Positions 43,992 to 57,149 of a DNA stretch of 64,000 nucleotides are shown piece by piece. The position numbers were made by a program, and so were the translations under genes. The stretch spans positions 6,773,001 to 6,837,000 of the forward strand of contig CM033406.1 in NCBI GenBank assembly GCA_019426215.1. The letters are read 5' to 3'. The notes under the pieces were generated by a model. The model saw only the letters and a list, made by a program, of their open reading frames with translations, did not search any database and had not been told where the DNA came from. This stretch comes from Buddleja alternifolia (Eukaryota > Streptophyta > Magnoliopsida > Lamiales > Scrophulariaceae). Position 1 is the stretch's first letter, and each line of letters begins with the position of its first letter.

Positions 43992-45129
43992 TTTTGATAA
44001 AGAGTGATTGAGAGATTTTTGCTTTTAGAGAGAGAGAGAGATTTTTGCAGAGAGTTTGAGTAGAAATGGGTTCTTTTCTGTACAAAATTAGTTTTTAGCA
44101 ACATAGTTTTGAATTTGTGTTCTCTCTCTTTGTTAGGATTTTGACACGTGGAAGTCAATTAGATCTCAGCCTTTGAGCAAGATAACTGTGGACGTGAATT
44201 TTAAAAGGTAGGCACGGTTACATTTGGTAACTCCCACATATAATTTTTTTGAAAGTCCGAGTAGAGATTTGAAATAAGACGATTTAGAGTTCAAGTGTGG
44301 TACAAGTTTGAAATAAGACGATTTGAAACTGTTTGAGAGCTATCATTTTGAAGAACTATGTAAGTGCCCGCCAATTTTTGATTATTTGGAGCGTGTAGAT
44401 ATGATTTTGCTCTATCAGAAATTTGACGCTTGTCATACTTTATTATTTGCAAGGATTTTTATATTGACGCTCGACAAATTTGAAATTCTTCCCAAATCCC
44501 TTTGTATGCTTGAGCGTTCAAACACATTATTTACAATCTTTTGACGCTTGTGTGAAATAATGAAAAGTTTAACATTTATATGTGAAGATGGAATATTTTT
44601 CTCATACTGGTTTCGATAAATGACAACATACTGTTGGTGTCAGTGTTTACTTTAGAGTATAATTTTAAAATATTCAGCGTTAGATGTACTCGCCCAGAAT
44701 ACATGGTGAGTGTATTTACACGTGTACATAAGCTGAACCAACTTTTTAAAGAAACAATGAGTACCCTTGGGTTTTCTTGAACAAAAATAAGAGATGTCAA
44801 GTCAGCATTAATTGCATTGATTGACTAATCCATTAATTTTTGTTTAGCGTCGGGTAAGGTACGCTTCATTTGAAATACATTTTACTAAGCACTTGACTGG
44901 GAATAAGCTTAAGCATTTAGTGTTTTGAAAGAAGCACAGACGCTAAGAAAGATTTGTGTAATAAGCGTCCGAAAGATTTAAGTGTATGGTGCTAAGTGCG
45001 TATGACCGATGCAAGGGGAAACATTTTTGGTCATATTCACTTAAATATAGTTGGTTCTTTTAAGGTTCCCCCTATGTAGGTTCCCCATAAATTACATAAA
45101 ATAAAGTGAATTCCCCCTAAATTTCATGC
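43992..45129 (-). other. Element A spacer between pol and the envelope-position ORF
   Basis: Non-coding. A gaga-rich leader (about 44,020-44,060) precedes the extra ORF. Polypurine-like tracts (minus-strand AGGGGGAA or TGGGGAA) lie at 45,066-45,073, 45,081-45,087 and 45,111-45,118 just after pol. No gene is visible. Confidence 0.6.
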
Positions 45130-48100
45130 CTAACAAAAGTATGATGTTTCGAATGATTGAGCATTTAGATCAATCATACCTAGTTCACTTCTTAAAGTGA
45201 GAAAACGTTGTTCGTTGAGCGCTTTGGTGAAGATATCTGCCAGTTGCTTTTCTGTACCAATGAAGTGCATGGAGATATCTTTCTTTTCGTAGAAAGTGAT
45301 AGCGAATGTCAATGTGTTTGGTTCTAGAGTGTAGAACTGGATTTTGAGTCATCACTAAGGCACTTTGATTGTCACAATGGATAGGAGTTGGACTTAAGAC
45401 TACTCCATAGTCTCTAAGTTGTTGCCTCATCCAAAGGATCTGTGCACAACAGCTTCCAGCGGCTACATACTCAGCTTCGGCGGTGGAAGTAGCGATGGAC
45501 TGTTGCTTCTTACTATGCCATGAAATCAGTCTATCACCTAGAAATTGACATGTTCCACTAGTACTTTTTCTATCTATTTTGCATCCTGCAAAATCTGCAT
45601 CTGAATAACCAATTAGTTCAAAAAGAGAATCCCTAGGATACCATAAGCCCACATTTTGTGTGCCTTTTAGGTACTTAAGGATCCTTTTAGCAGCAATTAA
45701 GTGTGATTCTCTTGGATCAGCTTGAAATCGTGCACACATGCATACTGAGAACATAATATCAGGTCTACTGGCTGTAAGATAAAGAAGTGATCCAATAATA
45801 CCTCTATAGTTAGTGATATCAATTTTCTTTCCATTATCATCTCTATCTAGCTTAAGCGTTTGGCTCATTGGAATTTTGGAAGGTGATGCATTTTCCATAC
45901 CAAATTTCTTGATCATATCTCTAGTATATTTAGTTTGGTTTATAAATATGCCATTAGGGAGTTGTTTAACTTGTAGTCCTAGGAAGAAAGTTAATTCACC
46001 CATCATGCTCATTTCAAATTGATCTTGCATCATTTTCGAAAATTTCTCACATAGACGCTTATTGGTAGATCCAAATATAATATCATCAACATAAATTTGA
46101 ACTAGGAGAATATCTTCATTATGGGTAATTTTGAATAACGTTGTGTCAACGCTGCCTTTTGAAAAGCCTTTACCTATAAGGAAGATAGAAAGAGTGTCAT
46201 ACCATGCTCTTGGTGCTTGTTTAAGACCATAAAGTGCCTTGTCCAATTTGTAGACCATACTTTTCCCATGGTTGTTGATGAATCCTGGTGGTTGCTCCAC
46301 ATATACTTCTTCTTGGAGTTTACCATTCAGAAATGCACTCTTTACGTCCATTTGATACACTGTAAATTTGTTAAATGCTGTAAACGCTAGAAACATCCGA
46401 ATAGCTTCAAGACGGGCGACAGGAGCGTATGTCTCATCGAAGTCGATGCCCTCTTCTTGACAGTATCCTTGTGCTACAAGTCTGGCTTTGTTTCTAATTA
46501 CAGTACCATTCTCATCCATTTTGTTTCTATAAACCCATCTAGTCCCAATAACTCTTTGGTGAATTGGCCTTGGTACTAGCGTCCATACCTTATTTCTTTC
46601 AAACTGGTTTAGCTCTTCTTGCATGGCTTCAATCCAACTTGGATCGTTAAGCGCTTCATCCACTTTCTTTGGTTCCATTTGAGATAGGAAGCTTGCAAAC
46701 ATGGCCTCATTTATTGTAGCGGCTCTGGTTCTAACAGGTGCTCCAATATCTCCAATAATTAGTTCTGGTGGATGGTCTCTGAGCCATTTTCTGTCTGGTT
46801 GGAACGGGTTAAGAGATTGATCTAACGCTTGATTAAGCTGTGCAGGCGCTTGACCAATTCCTTGCGTAGGCGCTTCAGTGTTTACAGTTTGAGTTTGCTC
46901 TTGATAAAGATTCCCTTCATGATCATCAGCGTTTCTTGCAATATCATCGTTGATATCTTTACGAGTAATCTTAGGATTAGGTACAATGATTTCATTATCT
47001 TCATCAATATCACTATCATCACACAGATTGATTTGTGACGCTTGTTGAGATAAATCTTCAATTCCTGCATCATTAATATTAACCTTACTCGGTTCTTGGT
47101 TAGCATCATCAAACACAACATGAATGGATTCTTCAACCTTCGATTTGATCTTATTTAAGATGCGAAAGCTCTTTCCATTGTTGGAGTATCCTAGAAAGAT
47201 TCCTTCATCTGCTTTAGGATCAAATGTCTTTAGGCTTTGAGATCCATTGTTATGAATGAAACATTTTGAACCAAATACATGAAAGTATGAAACATTCGGC
47301 TTACGTCCCTTCCATAACTCATATGGAGTCTTTTCATGTTGCTTGTTGATCATACACCGGTTCTGAGTGTAGCAAGCAGTGTTGATAGCTTCGGCCCAAA
47401 AACTTTGAGGCAGCTTAGACTCGGCTAACATAGTCCTAGCGGCTTCTTTAAGCGTTCTGTTCCGTCGCTCGGCAAATCCATTTTGTTGAGGTGTTCTAGG
47501 CGCTGAATACTCATGAAGTATTCCAAAGTCTTTACAAAATTTCTCAACAATATGGTTAGTAAATTCAGTTCCTCTATCACTTCTAATTCTTGTCACTTTT
47601 AGATCTTTTGAGTTTTGTAGTTGACGAATTAGAGAGGTGAGCTTGGCACTAGTTTCATCTTTAGATGCTAAAAATTCTACCCATGTATAGCGTGAGAAAT
47701 CATCAACTATTACTAGTGAATACTTTTTACCACTAACGCTCATGATTTGAATAGGACCAAACAAATCTAAATGTAGTAATTCAAGTATTCGAGAGGTCGA
47801 TAGATGAAGCTTCTTCTTAAAAGATGATTTAACTTGCTTACCCATTTGACAAGCGTCACATAAGCGATCTTTATTAAAGGAACCCCTAGGTAATCCCTCT
47901 ACAAGATTTAGCGATATTAATTGAGAGATTGCCTTAAAATTGAGGTGATTCATTCTTCTATGCCATAACCAACCCAATTCATTTTGATTCTTAGCTACGA
48001 AACATGTAGGGTTGTTATCTAATGTTGAATCCCAATCTACTAAGTATACATTGTTTGTTCTTCTTCCTTTTAATTTAGTAGATCCTATCTTAACATCGAT

Positions 48101-48391
48101 TATCTCGCACAAGTCACTAGAAAATTTAATTTCAAAGCCACAAAATTGACTTATGCTTAGGAGATTATGTTTAAGACCCTCAACATAGTATACATCATTT
48201 ATCATGATGTTCCCCCTATGCATGATACCTATACCTTTAGTTTTACCTTTAAAATTATCACCGAATATAACTTGAGGACCATTGGTTGCACGATAGTTGA
48301 TCAAGAGATCCTTTGATCCAGTCATATGTCTCGACGACCCACTATCTATGTACCAAATTGACGTATCGGTGTTGGCTCTAGGTACCTGCAT
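45130..48391 (-). CDS. Element A pol: protease, integrase, RT, RNase H
   Basis: An open frame of 1,068 codons (48,391-45,185). Protease [13 protein letters not shown] is near residue 13. The zinc-binding block ([10 protein letters not shown] ... CDACQMGK) and integrase core ([38 protein letters not shown]) follow. RT has [32 protein letters not shown] and catalytic YVDDIIFGS; RNase H has [18 protein letters not shown] and [12 protein letters not shown]. Near 45,290 a frameshift moves the last 60 or so codons ([20 protein letters not shown]) to another frame ending at 45,130. The first ATG directly follows a TGA, and the gag frame ends 13 bases upstream, so pol must be reached by an unusual route. 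Confidence 0.9.
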
Positions 48392-48404
48392 TCAAAGGGC
48401 AGTT

Positions 48405-50623
48405 CTAATTCTTCTTAGGTACCCATTTTGTTTTGGGTCCTTCTTTGTTAGTGACGTTAGTCTGAATTAGAATCTTCGGAACCCACATTTGCCTTGTCTT
48501 CATTTTGGGAAGATTGGCCTTTTTGGGTTTCGGTTTGTGTTGTGTGTGCTCTTTAGGTGTATGGTAATATCCTTGATAATAGCAATAATCACAATCATAA
48601 TCATGGTTATCATAGTGTCGATAATATGATCTAGATCTTTGCGGATATTGACATTGGTATTTCCTTGATATTGGCTTAGGATGCACTTTTGGTGCTAGAC
48701 GCTTAGCGTTTGATTTACTTGTAGAAGGTTTTTCCTTAGCCCTTCGAGCGCTTGGATATACTTTCTTTTGTAGATCATTTACTTTGGTTTTTCTTTTGAC
48801 TGAGCTAGTGTTAGCTTTTTCATTTGATCTCATACCAATATTCTGAGTCTCATTCAGCGTTTGTCTGTTTGAGCTTTCTCCAACAAAGGTTACACCTTTT
48901 CCTCTGTTGGTTGATATAACCACAGACGCTTTGGTTTTGTGACCAGATTTATCACAACCTAAACCGGTCTTTTCACCAAATGCTCTGGTTACTTCAGTCA
49001 CATTATCTAGCGTTCTAGAAGCTTTTGATAATGATGAGATAAGCTGCTCTGATTTAGCAAGTTTAGCGATCAATTCAGCTTCTCTCTTGACTATTATATC
49101 AATATCACCTTTTAATTGAATAATTTCACTCTTAAGCGATTGGTTCTTCTCAATGCACTGTTGCTGAATTTGCAACTCTGCTTTGAGCGTCACTTTGTCG
49201 CTCTTGAGCGCTGAGATGATGTAAAGGTGATTTTGAAATATTTTTGCGGCTTCTTGACAATCATTATAATATTCTTTTACTTTGTCAAGTAATTCATCAT
49301 AAGAAAGGGGATGACATAATTCAGTGGTTACCTCAAATAGCGAATCGTCAGACTCTTCATCATCTCTTGCCATAAGACAAATGAATGCTGAGTCGCTTGA
49401 AGGCTCATCATCACTGTTTTCATCTGATGATTCCAAGTCCTCTTCAGGAGTGTAAAATGGTTCTGATTCTGCTAGCAATCCTTGTTGCCTTAGATTATTC
49501 CTGAATTGACTTCTGTGTGCTTGGTCTTGCTTTGTAGGTTTAGACACATTCGGATATGGGCAATTAACTTGGAAATGCCATGGTTTCCTGCAATTATAAC
49601 AAAGATTTGTTTTCATCTTTTGTTCATTTGTTAATCTTGCAAATCGTGGTTTTGGAACCACTGGTGCTGAGAGGTCTTGCTGAGAAGACGCTTGATGCTG
49701 AATTGGCGCTGGAGAGGATGGTGCAGGATAGTGAGGCGTTTGATATTGTTGTAGATTTTGAACACGCGCTTGATATGAATTTTGTCCTGGATGTTTAGGA
49801 CTGCTTCCTTTTTTCTCATATTTCAAGAACTTTCTGAATCTGTTTAGAAGCGCTAGTTCTTCTTCCTCACTTATATCTGAAGCCTTTCCTTTACTACTGG
49901 ATTTTCCTTTGATTGATGCCATTTGCGCTCCAGATTCAATTACTGGACTGCTCACTGCATCGCTGGCCGTATTCAACTCAAACTCAAATGCCTTGAGTTC
50001 TGAAAAACATCTTCTAGAGTTAGATTATCCAGATTGTTTGATTCTCTCATTGCAGTTGTTTTCATAAGGAATCTACTCGGGAGACTTCTGAAGATTTTGA
50101 TGACCATTTCCCGATTTTGTAGTTCCATGCCCAAAGATGTTAATTCTGTGACAAGAGCTGCAAATCTCATGTCTAATTGTTCTAGTGTCTCATTGGATAA
50201 CATCTTGAAGCCGTTGAATTTTTCTTTGGTAATTGATAATTTGTTTTCCTTGATTTGTGTTGAGCCACCACAAATAGTAGCCAACTTATCCCAAATTTCT
50301 TTAGTTGTATTGCATGATTTGACTTTGTTGAATAAGTTGTCATTGTCACTAATGGCTGTGTATAACGCATTCCGACCGACATTGTCTAGATTGGCTCGTC
50401 GACGCTCATCGGTGGACCATTCTTGTTTGGGCTTCTCCACATAACCGTCAGATGTTTTTTCTGCGGCTTCGGGCGCTCTGGTGATAACTTTGTATATTTT
50501 GATTGGCCCATCTGAAATGATATCACACATTTCATCATCACATGAACACAAATAAGTAAACGCTTTGACCTTCCATGAATCATAATTTGACTCGGTCAAC
50601 TTGGGAACTTTAGAGAATGCCAT
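48405..50623 (-). pseudogene. Element A gag, one frameshift
   Basis: The ATG at 50,623 (MAFSKVPKLTESNYDSWK) opens a copia gag with DUF4219/UBN2-like core (EIWDKLATICGG, ENKLSITKEKFNGFKML). A frameshift near 49,976-49,990 moves it to the frame running to 48,405. That part holds a zinc knuckle CYNCRKPWHFQVNCP, an acidic Ser/Asp/Glu segment, a coiled coil (LKSEIIQLKGDIDIIVKREAEL), a basic Lys/Ser-rich stretch and a Tyr/His/Asp-rich patch (YYRHYDNHDYDCDYCYYQGYY). The C-terminus reads TKWVPKKN before a TAG. Gag would form the virus-like particle in the cytoplasm. Confidence 0.85.
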
Positions 50624-50722
50624 GAAAAATTTAAAGTAATTTTAAAGCGACTATATTTTTTTAAAAAAAATGGATCTGAACAAGCAGTTACGCTTGGAAA
50701 CGCTTAGGTTTCAACTTCAACC

Positions 50723-50734
50723 GCTCTGATACCA
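50723..50734 (-). promoter_or_regulatory. Element A primer-binding site
   Basis: TGGTATCAGAGC on the minus strand, two bases after the 5' LTR end, complementary to initiator methionine tRNA. Confidence 0.88.
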
Positions 50735-50736
50735 CT

Positions 50737-52571
50737 TGTTGGTCCCAAGTGGTATATGTTAAGGGTCTAGAAGGGGGGGGGGGGATTGAATAGACCCTGA
50801 AGTCTTTTTTTGACTTCTAAAAATTCGTATCACTTTGAAGTATTTGAACGCTCGAAAAGCTTTGAGCGCTGGGTGCGGCGCTTGAGAGATAATGACTTCA
50901 GCGCTGGTTTCAGGCGCTTGGGAAAAGTTAACTTAGACTTGGTGATTTCAACGCTTACCAAAGTAGGGCAGAGTTTAGTCACTAAATCAGGGTTAGCACA
51001 GCGGAAGTATTTTATAGCTTAGCGTTCGATTTGTTAATAAAAGTAGTCGTTTAGTTGTTTTAAAACTTTTATCAAAGAATATGCAATATGAATAGTAAAG
51101 CAATGAAACAGTAAATAGTTAAAGCAGTAAATGACACAGGATATTTATAAGGTTCACTGGGTGATGTAATCCCAGCTACGTCCTTCTTCTCCTTTTATCA
51201 GGGAGGTTTTCCACTATGATGATTATCGAAGAGTCACACAGAGACTTCTACAAAATAGAGGGAGATTGGATAAGATCTCGGAACTCCTTGGTCACACAGA
51301 TTTCAACTCCACTAAAGACCTTCTATCCCCTTGCTTCTTTCACTCAGAAATGGTGCAGGTTACGCTTGATCTCGGAACTCCTTGGTCACACAGATTTCAG
51401 CTCCAGTAGAGATCTTCTTCCACAAGCTTCTTTTACACAAAAATATTGCTTGTAAGTCAACAAGCTTTCTCACTCAGATGAAAGGTGTTGATGGTTTTGG
51501 TCACGGGTTTGTTTGTTTTTGGAAAGTTCAAACAACTTGGAGATATCTCAATAGTAGTGTAGGTTCTTCTTAAAAGGAGGTTTGAAATATGGGTGACTGT
51601 CTAGGAATGTATTTGAGAAGCTTAAAGGATTTCGGCTTTGGAGTTTATAAGCTTTTTCTCTCAAATAAATTCGGCAAAGTTTTGGACCCTTTTTCTTATT
51701 ATTACGTCCAGATGTTTATCTATATGTGTATGTTATGTCCCTTTTGCTGAAAAGGTTATTTATAGATTGTTTTGAGATTTTGTCCGTTGGACACGGTTGG
51801 AATCTCGTTTTCCTAAACATTCCATGAGTTCTGACAATCCTAACTTTGGGTATATTTAATTGGTTAGGCATGGTCTTGGTTTCATAAATCTGACAGTCTC
51901 GGTCAAAGATATGGCTTGCCCATAAGTTGTAGTGCTTATATTTTAATAGCACTTATCCGACTTTTGATGCATCTTGTCTTATTTCCGTTTGAGAATAATT
52001 TCCGTTGATTCATGCATCATTGATAACTTGGATTTGAATCTTCAGGTTACGCTTGGAGAACTAGGCGCTTGAGCCTTTGGAGTTTAGGCTTTTTGAAAGT
52101 ATCCTTCTTTGTTAATTAGACGCTTGAGAAAGGTCACAATCTTTGCCCGATCTTTAGACGCTTGTCCTTTCACTTTATCTTTGATAGACTCACTCAGAAT
52201 TCTATCATTGACTTAGTGTTAAGTACTTAGTCTAAGGTCCATAACAAATCTTGAGCGCTGAGTTCGTAACCTGGGATAGTCTTTTAGCGTTTGACGGACG
52301 CTTGAGACTAATCTTTATCTTTACTGTTTCTTCAGACGCTTGATCTTCAACTTCATCACTTGGTAGACTCACACAGAATTCTTCTAGTGATTTAGTATCA
52401 CATTCTTAGTCTAAACTCTATAAACATAAAAATACAAGCCTAGTATAAAAAAACGAGCTTTCAGGCGCTTATACATTTGTTCTACGAAAGCCTTTATACT
52501 TTACATTTCTTGGGGTCTAACATGGAATCCTAATTGTCATCATCAAAACATCTAACATGAAATTCCTAACA
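50737..52571 (-). repeat. Element A 5' LTR (long form)
   Basis: 1,835 bp, plus reading TGTTGGTCCC...CCTAACA. It contains about 285 bp (about 51,345-51,640) missing from the 3' LTR, including a second ctcggaactccttggtcacacag copy. The U5 inverted repeat lies at 50,763-50,769 and 50,791-50,797 with 12 G between. A TATA-like box is at 51,756-51,765 (minus). Confidence 0.9.
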
Positions 52572-55500
52572 ATATCTTTCTTTTGAACGTGGTCACGAAG
52601 AAAATGGTATCTAATGTCAATGTGTTTAGTTCTGGAATGAAGAACAAGGTTTTGAGTCATGGTTAGAGCACTTTGGTTATCACAATGAATGGGGGTTGGG
52701 CCTAGGATTATTTCATAATCTCTAAGTTGTTGCCTCATCCATAACACTTGTGCACGACAACTTCCTGCAGCTAGGTACTCAGCTTCGGCTGTGGAGATAG
52801 CTATGGATTGTTGTTTCTTACTATGCCATGAAACTAACTTATCACCTAGAAATTGACATGTACCACTAGTACTCTTACGATCTATTTTGCATCCTACAAA
52901 ATCTGCATCTGAGTAACTAATTAGTTCAAAAGGAGAGTCCATTGGATACCATAAGCCCACATTTTGTGTGCCTTTTAGGTATTTAAGGATCTTCTTAGCA
53001 GCAATTAAGTGTGACTCTTTAGGATCGGCTTGAAATCGTGCACACATGCATACCGAAAACATAATATCAGGTCTACTAGCAGTAAGATAAAGAAGTGATC
53101 CAATGATACCTCTATAATTAGTGATATCAATCTTCTTTCCACTTTCATCTTTATCTAACTTAAGCGTTTGGCTCATTGGAATTTTTGAATATGATGCATT
53201 TTCCATACCAAATTTCTTAATCATATCTCTTGTGTATTTAGCGTGGTTTATAAATATGCCATTATGAAGTTGTTTAACTTGGAATCCTAAGAAGAAAGTT
53301 TATTCACCCATCATGCTCATTTCAAATTGTTTATGCATCATTTTCAAAAATTTCTCACACGGACGCTTGTTAGTAGAACCAAATATAATATCATCAACGT
53401 AAATTTGGACTAAGAGAGTATCTTCGTTATTGGTAATTTTGAATAACGTTGTATCAACGCTGCCTTTTGAAAAGCCTTTACCAATGAGGAAGATAGAGAG
53501 AGTGTCATACCATGCTCGGGGTGCTTGCTTAAGCCCATAAAGTGCTTTGTCTAGCTTGTAGACCATACCCTTACCATGATTGTTGATGAATCCTGGTGGT
53601 TGCTCCACATATACTTCTTCTTGGAGTTTACCATTCAGGAAGGCACTCTTCACGTCCATTTGATACACCATGAACTTGTTGAACGCTGCATATGCTAGAA
53701 ACATGCGGATTGCTTCAATACGAGTGACAGAAGCGTATGTCTCATCAAAGTCAATACCCTCCTCTTGGCAATATCCTTGAGCTACGCGTCTGGCCTTGTT
53801 TCTTATCACAATGCCGTTCTCATCCATCTTGTTTCTATATACCCATCTAGTTCCAATAACTCCTTGGTGAGTTGGTCTTGGTACTAGCATCCAAACCTTA
53901 TTTCGTTCAAACTGATTAAGCTTTTCTTGCATGGCTTCAATACAACTTGGATCACTTAGCGCTTCATCCACTTTCTTAGGTTCCATTTGAGATAAAAATC
54001 TTGCGAACATAGCTTCATTGAACGTAGCGGCTCTAGTCCTAACAGGCGCTTCAATATCTCCAATAATCTGCTCAGGTGGATGATCACGCAGCCATAGTCT
54101 ATCTGGTTGAAAAGGGTTAAGAGGTTGAACAGACGCTTGACGAATAGACGCTTGACAATCAGACGCTTGATTATCCTCTTGCGTAGGCGCTTCAACTTCA
54201 CAGATTCTTGTTTGCTCTTGATGATCACTCTCTTGATGATCATCAGCATTTCTTACAATATTGTCCATATTAACCTCACGAGTAATCTTAGGAGGTGGCA
54301 CTGAGATCTCATCATCGTCGTCAGTATCTTCATCAATAGTAATCTTGGACGCTTGATGACATAGATCTTCAACTCCTACATCATTCACATTAACCTTACT
54401 CGGTTCTTGGTTAGCATCATCAAAAACAACATGAATAGATTCCTCAACCTTCGATTTGATCTTATTTAAGATGCAAATTTTTTTTCTATACTTGGCGTAG
54501 CCTAGAAAGATTCCCTCATCCGCTTTAGGATCAAATGTCTTTAGGCTTTGAGATCCATTATTATGGATAAAGCATTTAGAACCAAAGACGTGAAAATATG
54601 AAACATTTGACTTACGTCCCTTCCACAGTTCATATGGAGTTTTCCCATGCTGTTTGTTGATCATGCAACGGTTTTGAGTATAACAGGCAGTGTTGATCGC
54701 TTCGGCCCAAAACCTAGGAGCGAGCTTGGATTCTGCTAACATCGTCCTAGCTGCTTCTTTAAGGCGTTTGGTTCCAGCACTCATCAACACCATTTTGTTG
54801 GGGAGTTCTGGGAGCTGAGTACTCATAATGTATTCCATTTTCTGCACAAAACTTCTCAACAATCTTGTTAGTAAACTCAGTACCGTGATCGCTTCTTATT
54901 CTTGCAACCTTAAGATTTTTCAATATTTGAAGTTGTCGAATAAGCGTTGTTAACTTGTCACATGTCTCATCTTTGGATGAAAGAAATTCCACCCAAGTAA
55001 ATCGAGAGAAATCATCTACTATCACCAAAGTATACTTTTTACCGCTTACACTGATCATTTGAACAGGTCCAAACAAATCCATGTGAAGTAGTTCAAGTAT
55101 TCGAGTGGTAGATAGATGAAGTTTTCTCTTTAATGATGATTTAACTTGTTTACCCATTTGACAAGCGTCACAAAGGCGATCCTTATGAAATGGTCGATTT
55201 GGTAATCCCTCTACAAGATCTTGACTTATAAGCTAAGAGATTGTTTTGAAGTTGAGGTGATTCATTTTTCTATGCCATAACCAACCCATTTTAGATTCAT
55301 TTTTAGCAACAAAGCATGTTGGGTTGTTATCAAGTGTTGAACCCCAATCTACCAAATATACGTTGTTAGTTCTTTTACCCTTCAATTTAGTAGACTTAGT
55401 CTTAGCGTCATTTATATAGCAACAGTCACTTGAGAATATGACTTCAAAGCCTTTATCACAAAATTGACTTATGCTTAATAAATTGTGCTTCAGACCCTCA

Positions 55501-55703
55501 ACATAATAAACATCACTTATCATGATGTTCCCCCTATGCATAGTACCTATACCTTTGGTTTTACCTTTGGAGTTGTCACCAAATACAACCTAAGGACCAT
55601 TGGCAGCTTGATAGTTGATTAGAAGATCTTTAGAACCAGTCATGTGCCTTGACGTTCCACTAGCGAAGTACCAAACAGATGTATCGGCTTTAGCTCTAGG
55701 TAC
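52572..55703 (-). pseudogene. Element B pol, main part right of A
   Basis: Collinear with pol of element A but broken. Protease at about 55,640-55,690 has the catalytic Asp changed to Ala (WYFASGTSRHMTG; codon at 55,662-55,664). The zinc-binding region, integrase core (54,759-55,157: [22 protein letters not shown]), RT ([23 protein letters not shown]) and RNase H ([18 protein letters not shown]) are all recognisable. The frame breaks near 55,590, 55,220, 54,800 and 53,300. At 52,572 the RNase H region is cut by element A and resumes at 27,066. Confidence 0.88.
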
Positions 55704-57149
55704 CTGCAATCAAAAGGGAAGTTCTATTTCTATTCAGGTACCCATCGTTACTTGGGTCCTTTAACATTAGTAACATTGTTAGTTTGAATTAGAACTTTAG
55801 GAACCCATATTTGCTTGGTCTTTATTTTAGGAATACTGGCCTTTTTGGGTTTCACAACGTGTTGTGTGTGCTTTTTGGGTGTATAATAATATCCTCGATT
55901 ATAATGGTAGTCATAATCATAGTTATAATCATAATCATCATAGTATCGATAATATGATCTTGACTGTCTTGGATGTTGACGCTGGCTTGGGTTGCACTTT
56001 TGGTGCTGGACTCTTAGCGCTTAATTCACAGTGGTCAGACTTATCTTTAGCCTTTTGAGCATTTGGATAGACCCGTCTTTGTGAATCATTTGCCTTAGCC
56101 TTACCCTTGCCTGAGTTAGCTTTGACTTTCTCTCATTTGGCCTCTTACCATTGTCACTAGGTTCTTTTTGTATTTGACCTTGTGAACCTTTCTCAACAAA
56201 GATAACACCCTTTCCTTTGTTGTTTGCCGTAACATTAGATTTATTAGGTGCTTTACCGAGTTTATCGCATCCTAAACCGGTCTTTTCACCAAATAATCTA
56301 GTTACTTCAGTCACATTATCCAGTTTGTAGAGGCTTTTGATAATGATGAGATAAGCTGCTCTGATTTAGCAAGTCTAGCGATCAAATCAGCTTCTCTCTT
56401 GACTATTATATCAAGATTGCTTTTTAATTGATTAATTTCACTCTCAAGCGATTGGTTCTTCTCAATGCACTGTTGCTGAACTTGCAACTCTGCTTTGAGC
56501 GTTACTTTATCTCTTGTGAGTGATGAAATAATAGCGAGATCATTTTGATATACTTTGGCAGCTTCCTGACATTCATCGTAGTATTCTTTGACTTTGTCAA
56601 GTAATTCATCATAAGGGAGAGGAATAGATAATTCATTGATTACCTTAGGAGACGCTTCATCATCTCTGGCCATGAGACATATGAGCGCTGAGTCATCTAA
56701 TGGCTCATCATCATCGCTACTCTCTTCTGATGATTCTAAATCTTCAGGTGCGGATGCTGGTTCTGATTCCCCTAGCAAACCTTGTTGAAGAAGGTTGCTC
56801 CTGAATTGGTTTCTATCCAAGTAATCCTGCCTTGAGGGCTTGGATACGTTTGGGCAATTTACCTGGTAGTGCCCTGGTTTCCCGCAATTGTAACAAAGAT
56901 TAGTTTTCATCTTTTGTTCATTTGTTAACCTTGCAATGTGTGGTTTTGAGATCACTGGAGCTGAGAGATTTTGAATAGACGCTTAGTACTGAACAGGCGC
57001 TTAAGGTGAAGGAACAGAATACTGAGGCGCTTGAATCTGTTGTTGCATCGGAGAAGGCGCTTGATATGAACTTTGTCCTTGATTATTGAAACCTTTTCCT
57101 TTCTTTTCATATCTTAAGAACTTCCTGAATCTATTCAGCAAGGCCAATT
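55704..57149 (-). pseudogene. Element B gag, C-terminal part
   Basis: Continues gag after the solo LTR. Contains the zinc knuckle CYNCGKPGHYQVNCP (about 56,865-56,910), an acidic segment (SSEESSDDDEPLDD), a coiled coil (LESEINQLKSNLDIIV), a frameshift near 56,312 and a basic region with stops. It ends near the GGTACC repeat at 55,736-55,742. The caatt at 57,145-57,149 is the duplication made by the solo LTR. Confidence 0.85.

Larger units (their letters stand above)
27067..52571 (-). mobile_element. Element A: SIRE-type Ty1/copia with envelope-position ORF, split by G
   Basis: 5' LTR at 50,737-52,571 and 3' LTR at 27,067-28,615, both with TG...CA ends and flanked by atatc. The order is primer-binding site, gag, pol, spacer, envelope-position ORF, polypurine tract. 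Element G sits in the envelope-position ORF at 30,920-42,000. Without G the element is about 14.4 kb. It is the best preserved of the family: pol is one open frame of 1,068 codons apart from a frameshift near its C-terminus, and gag has one frameshift near 49,976. The LTRs differ by one deletion of about 285 bp. Confidence 0.92.
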
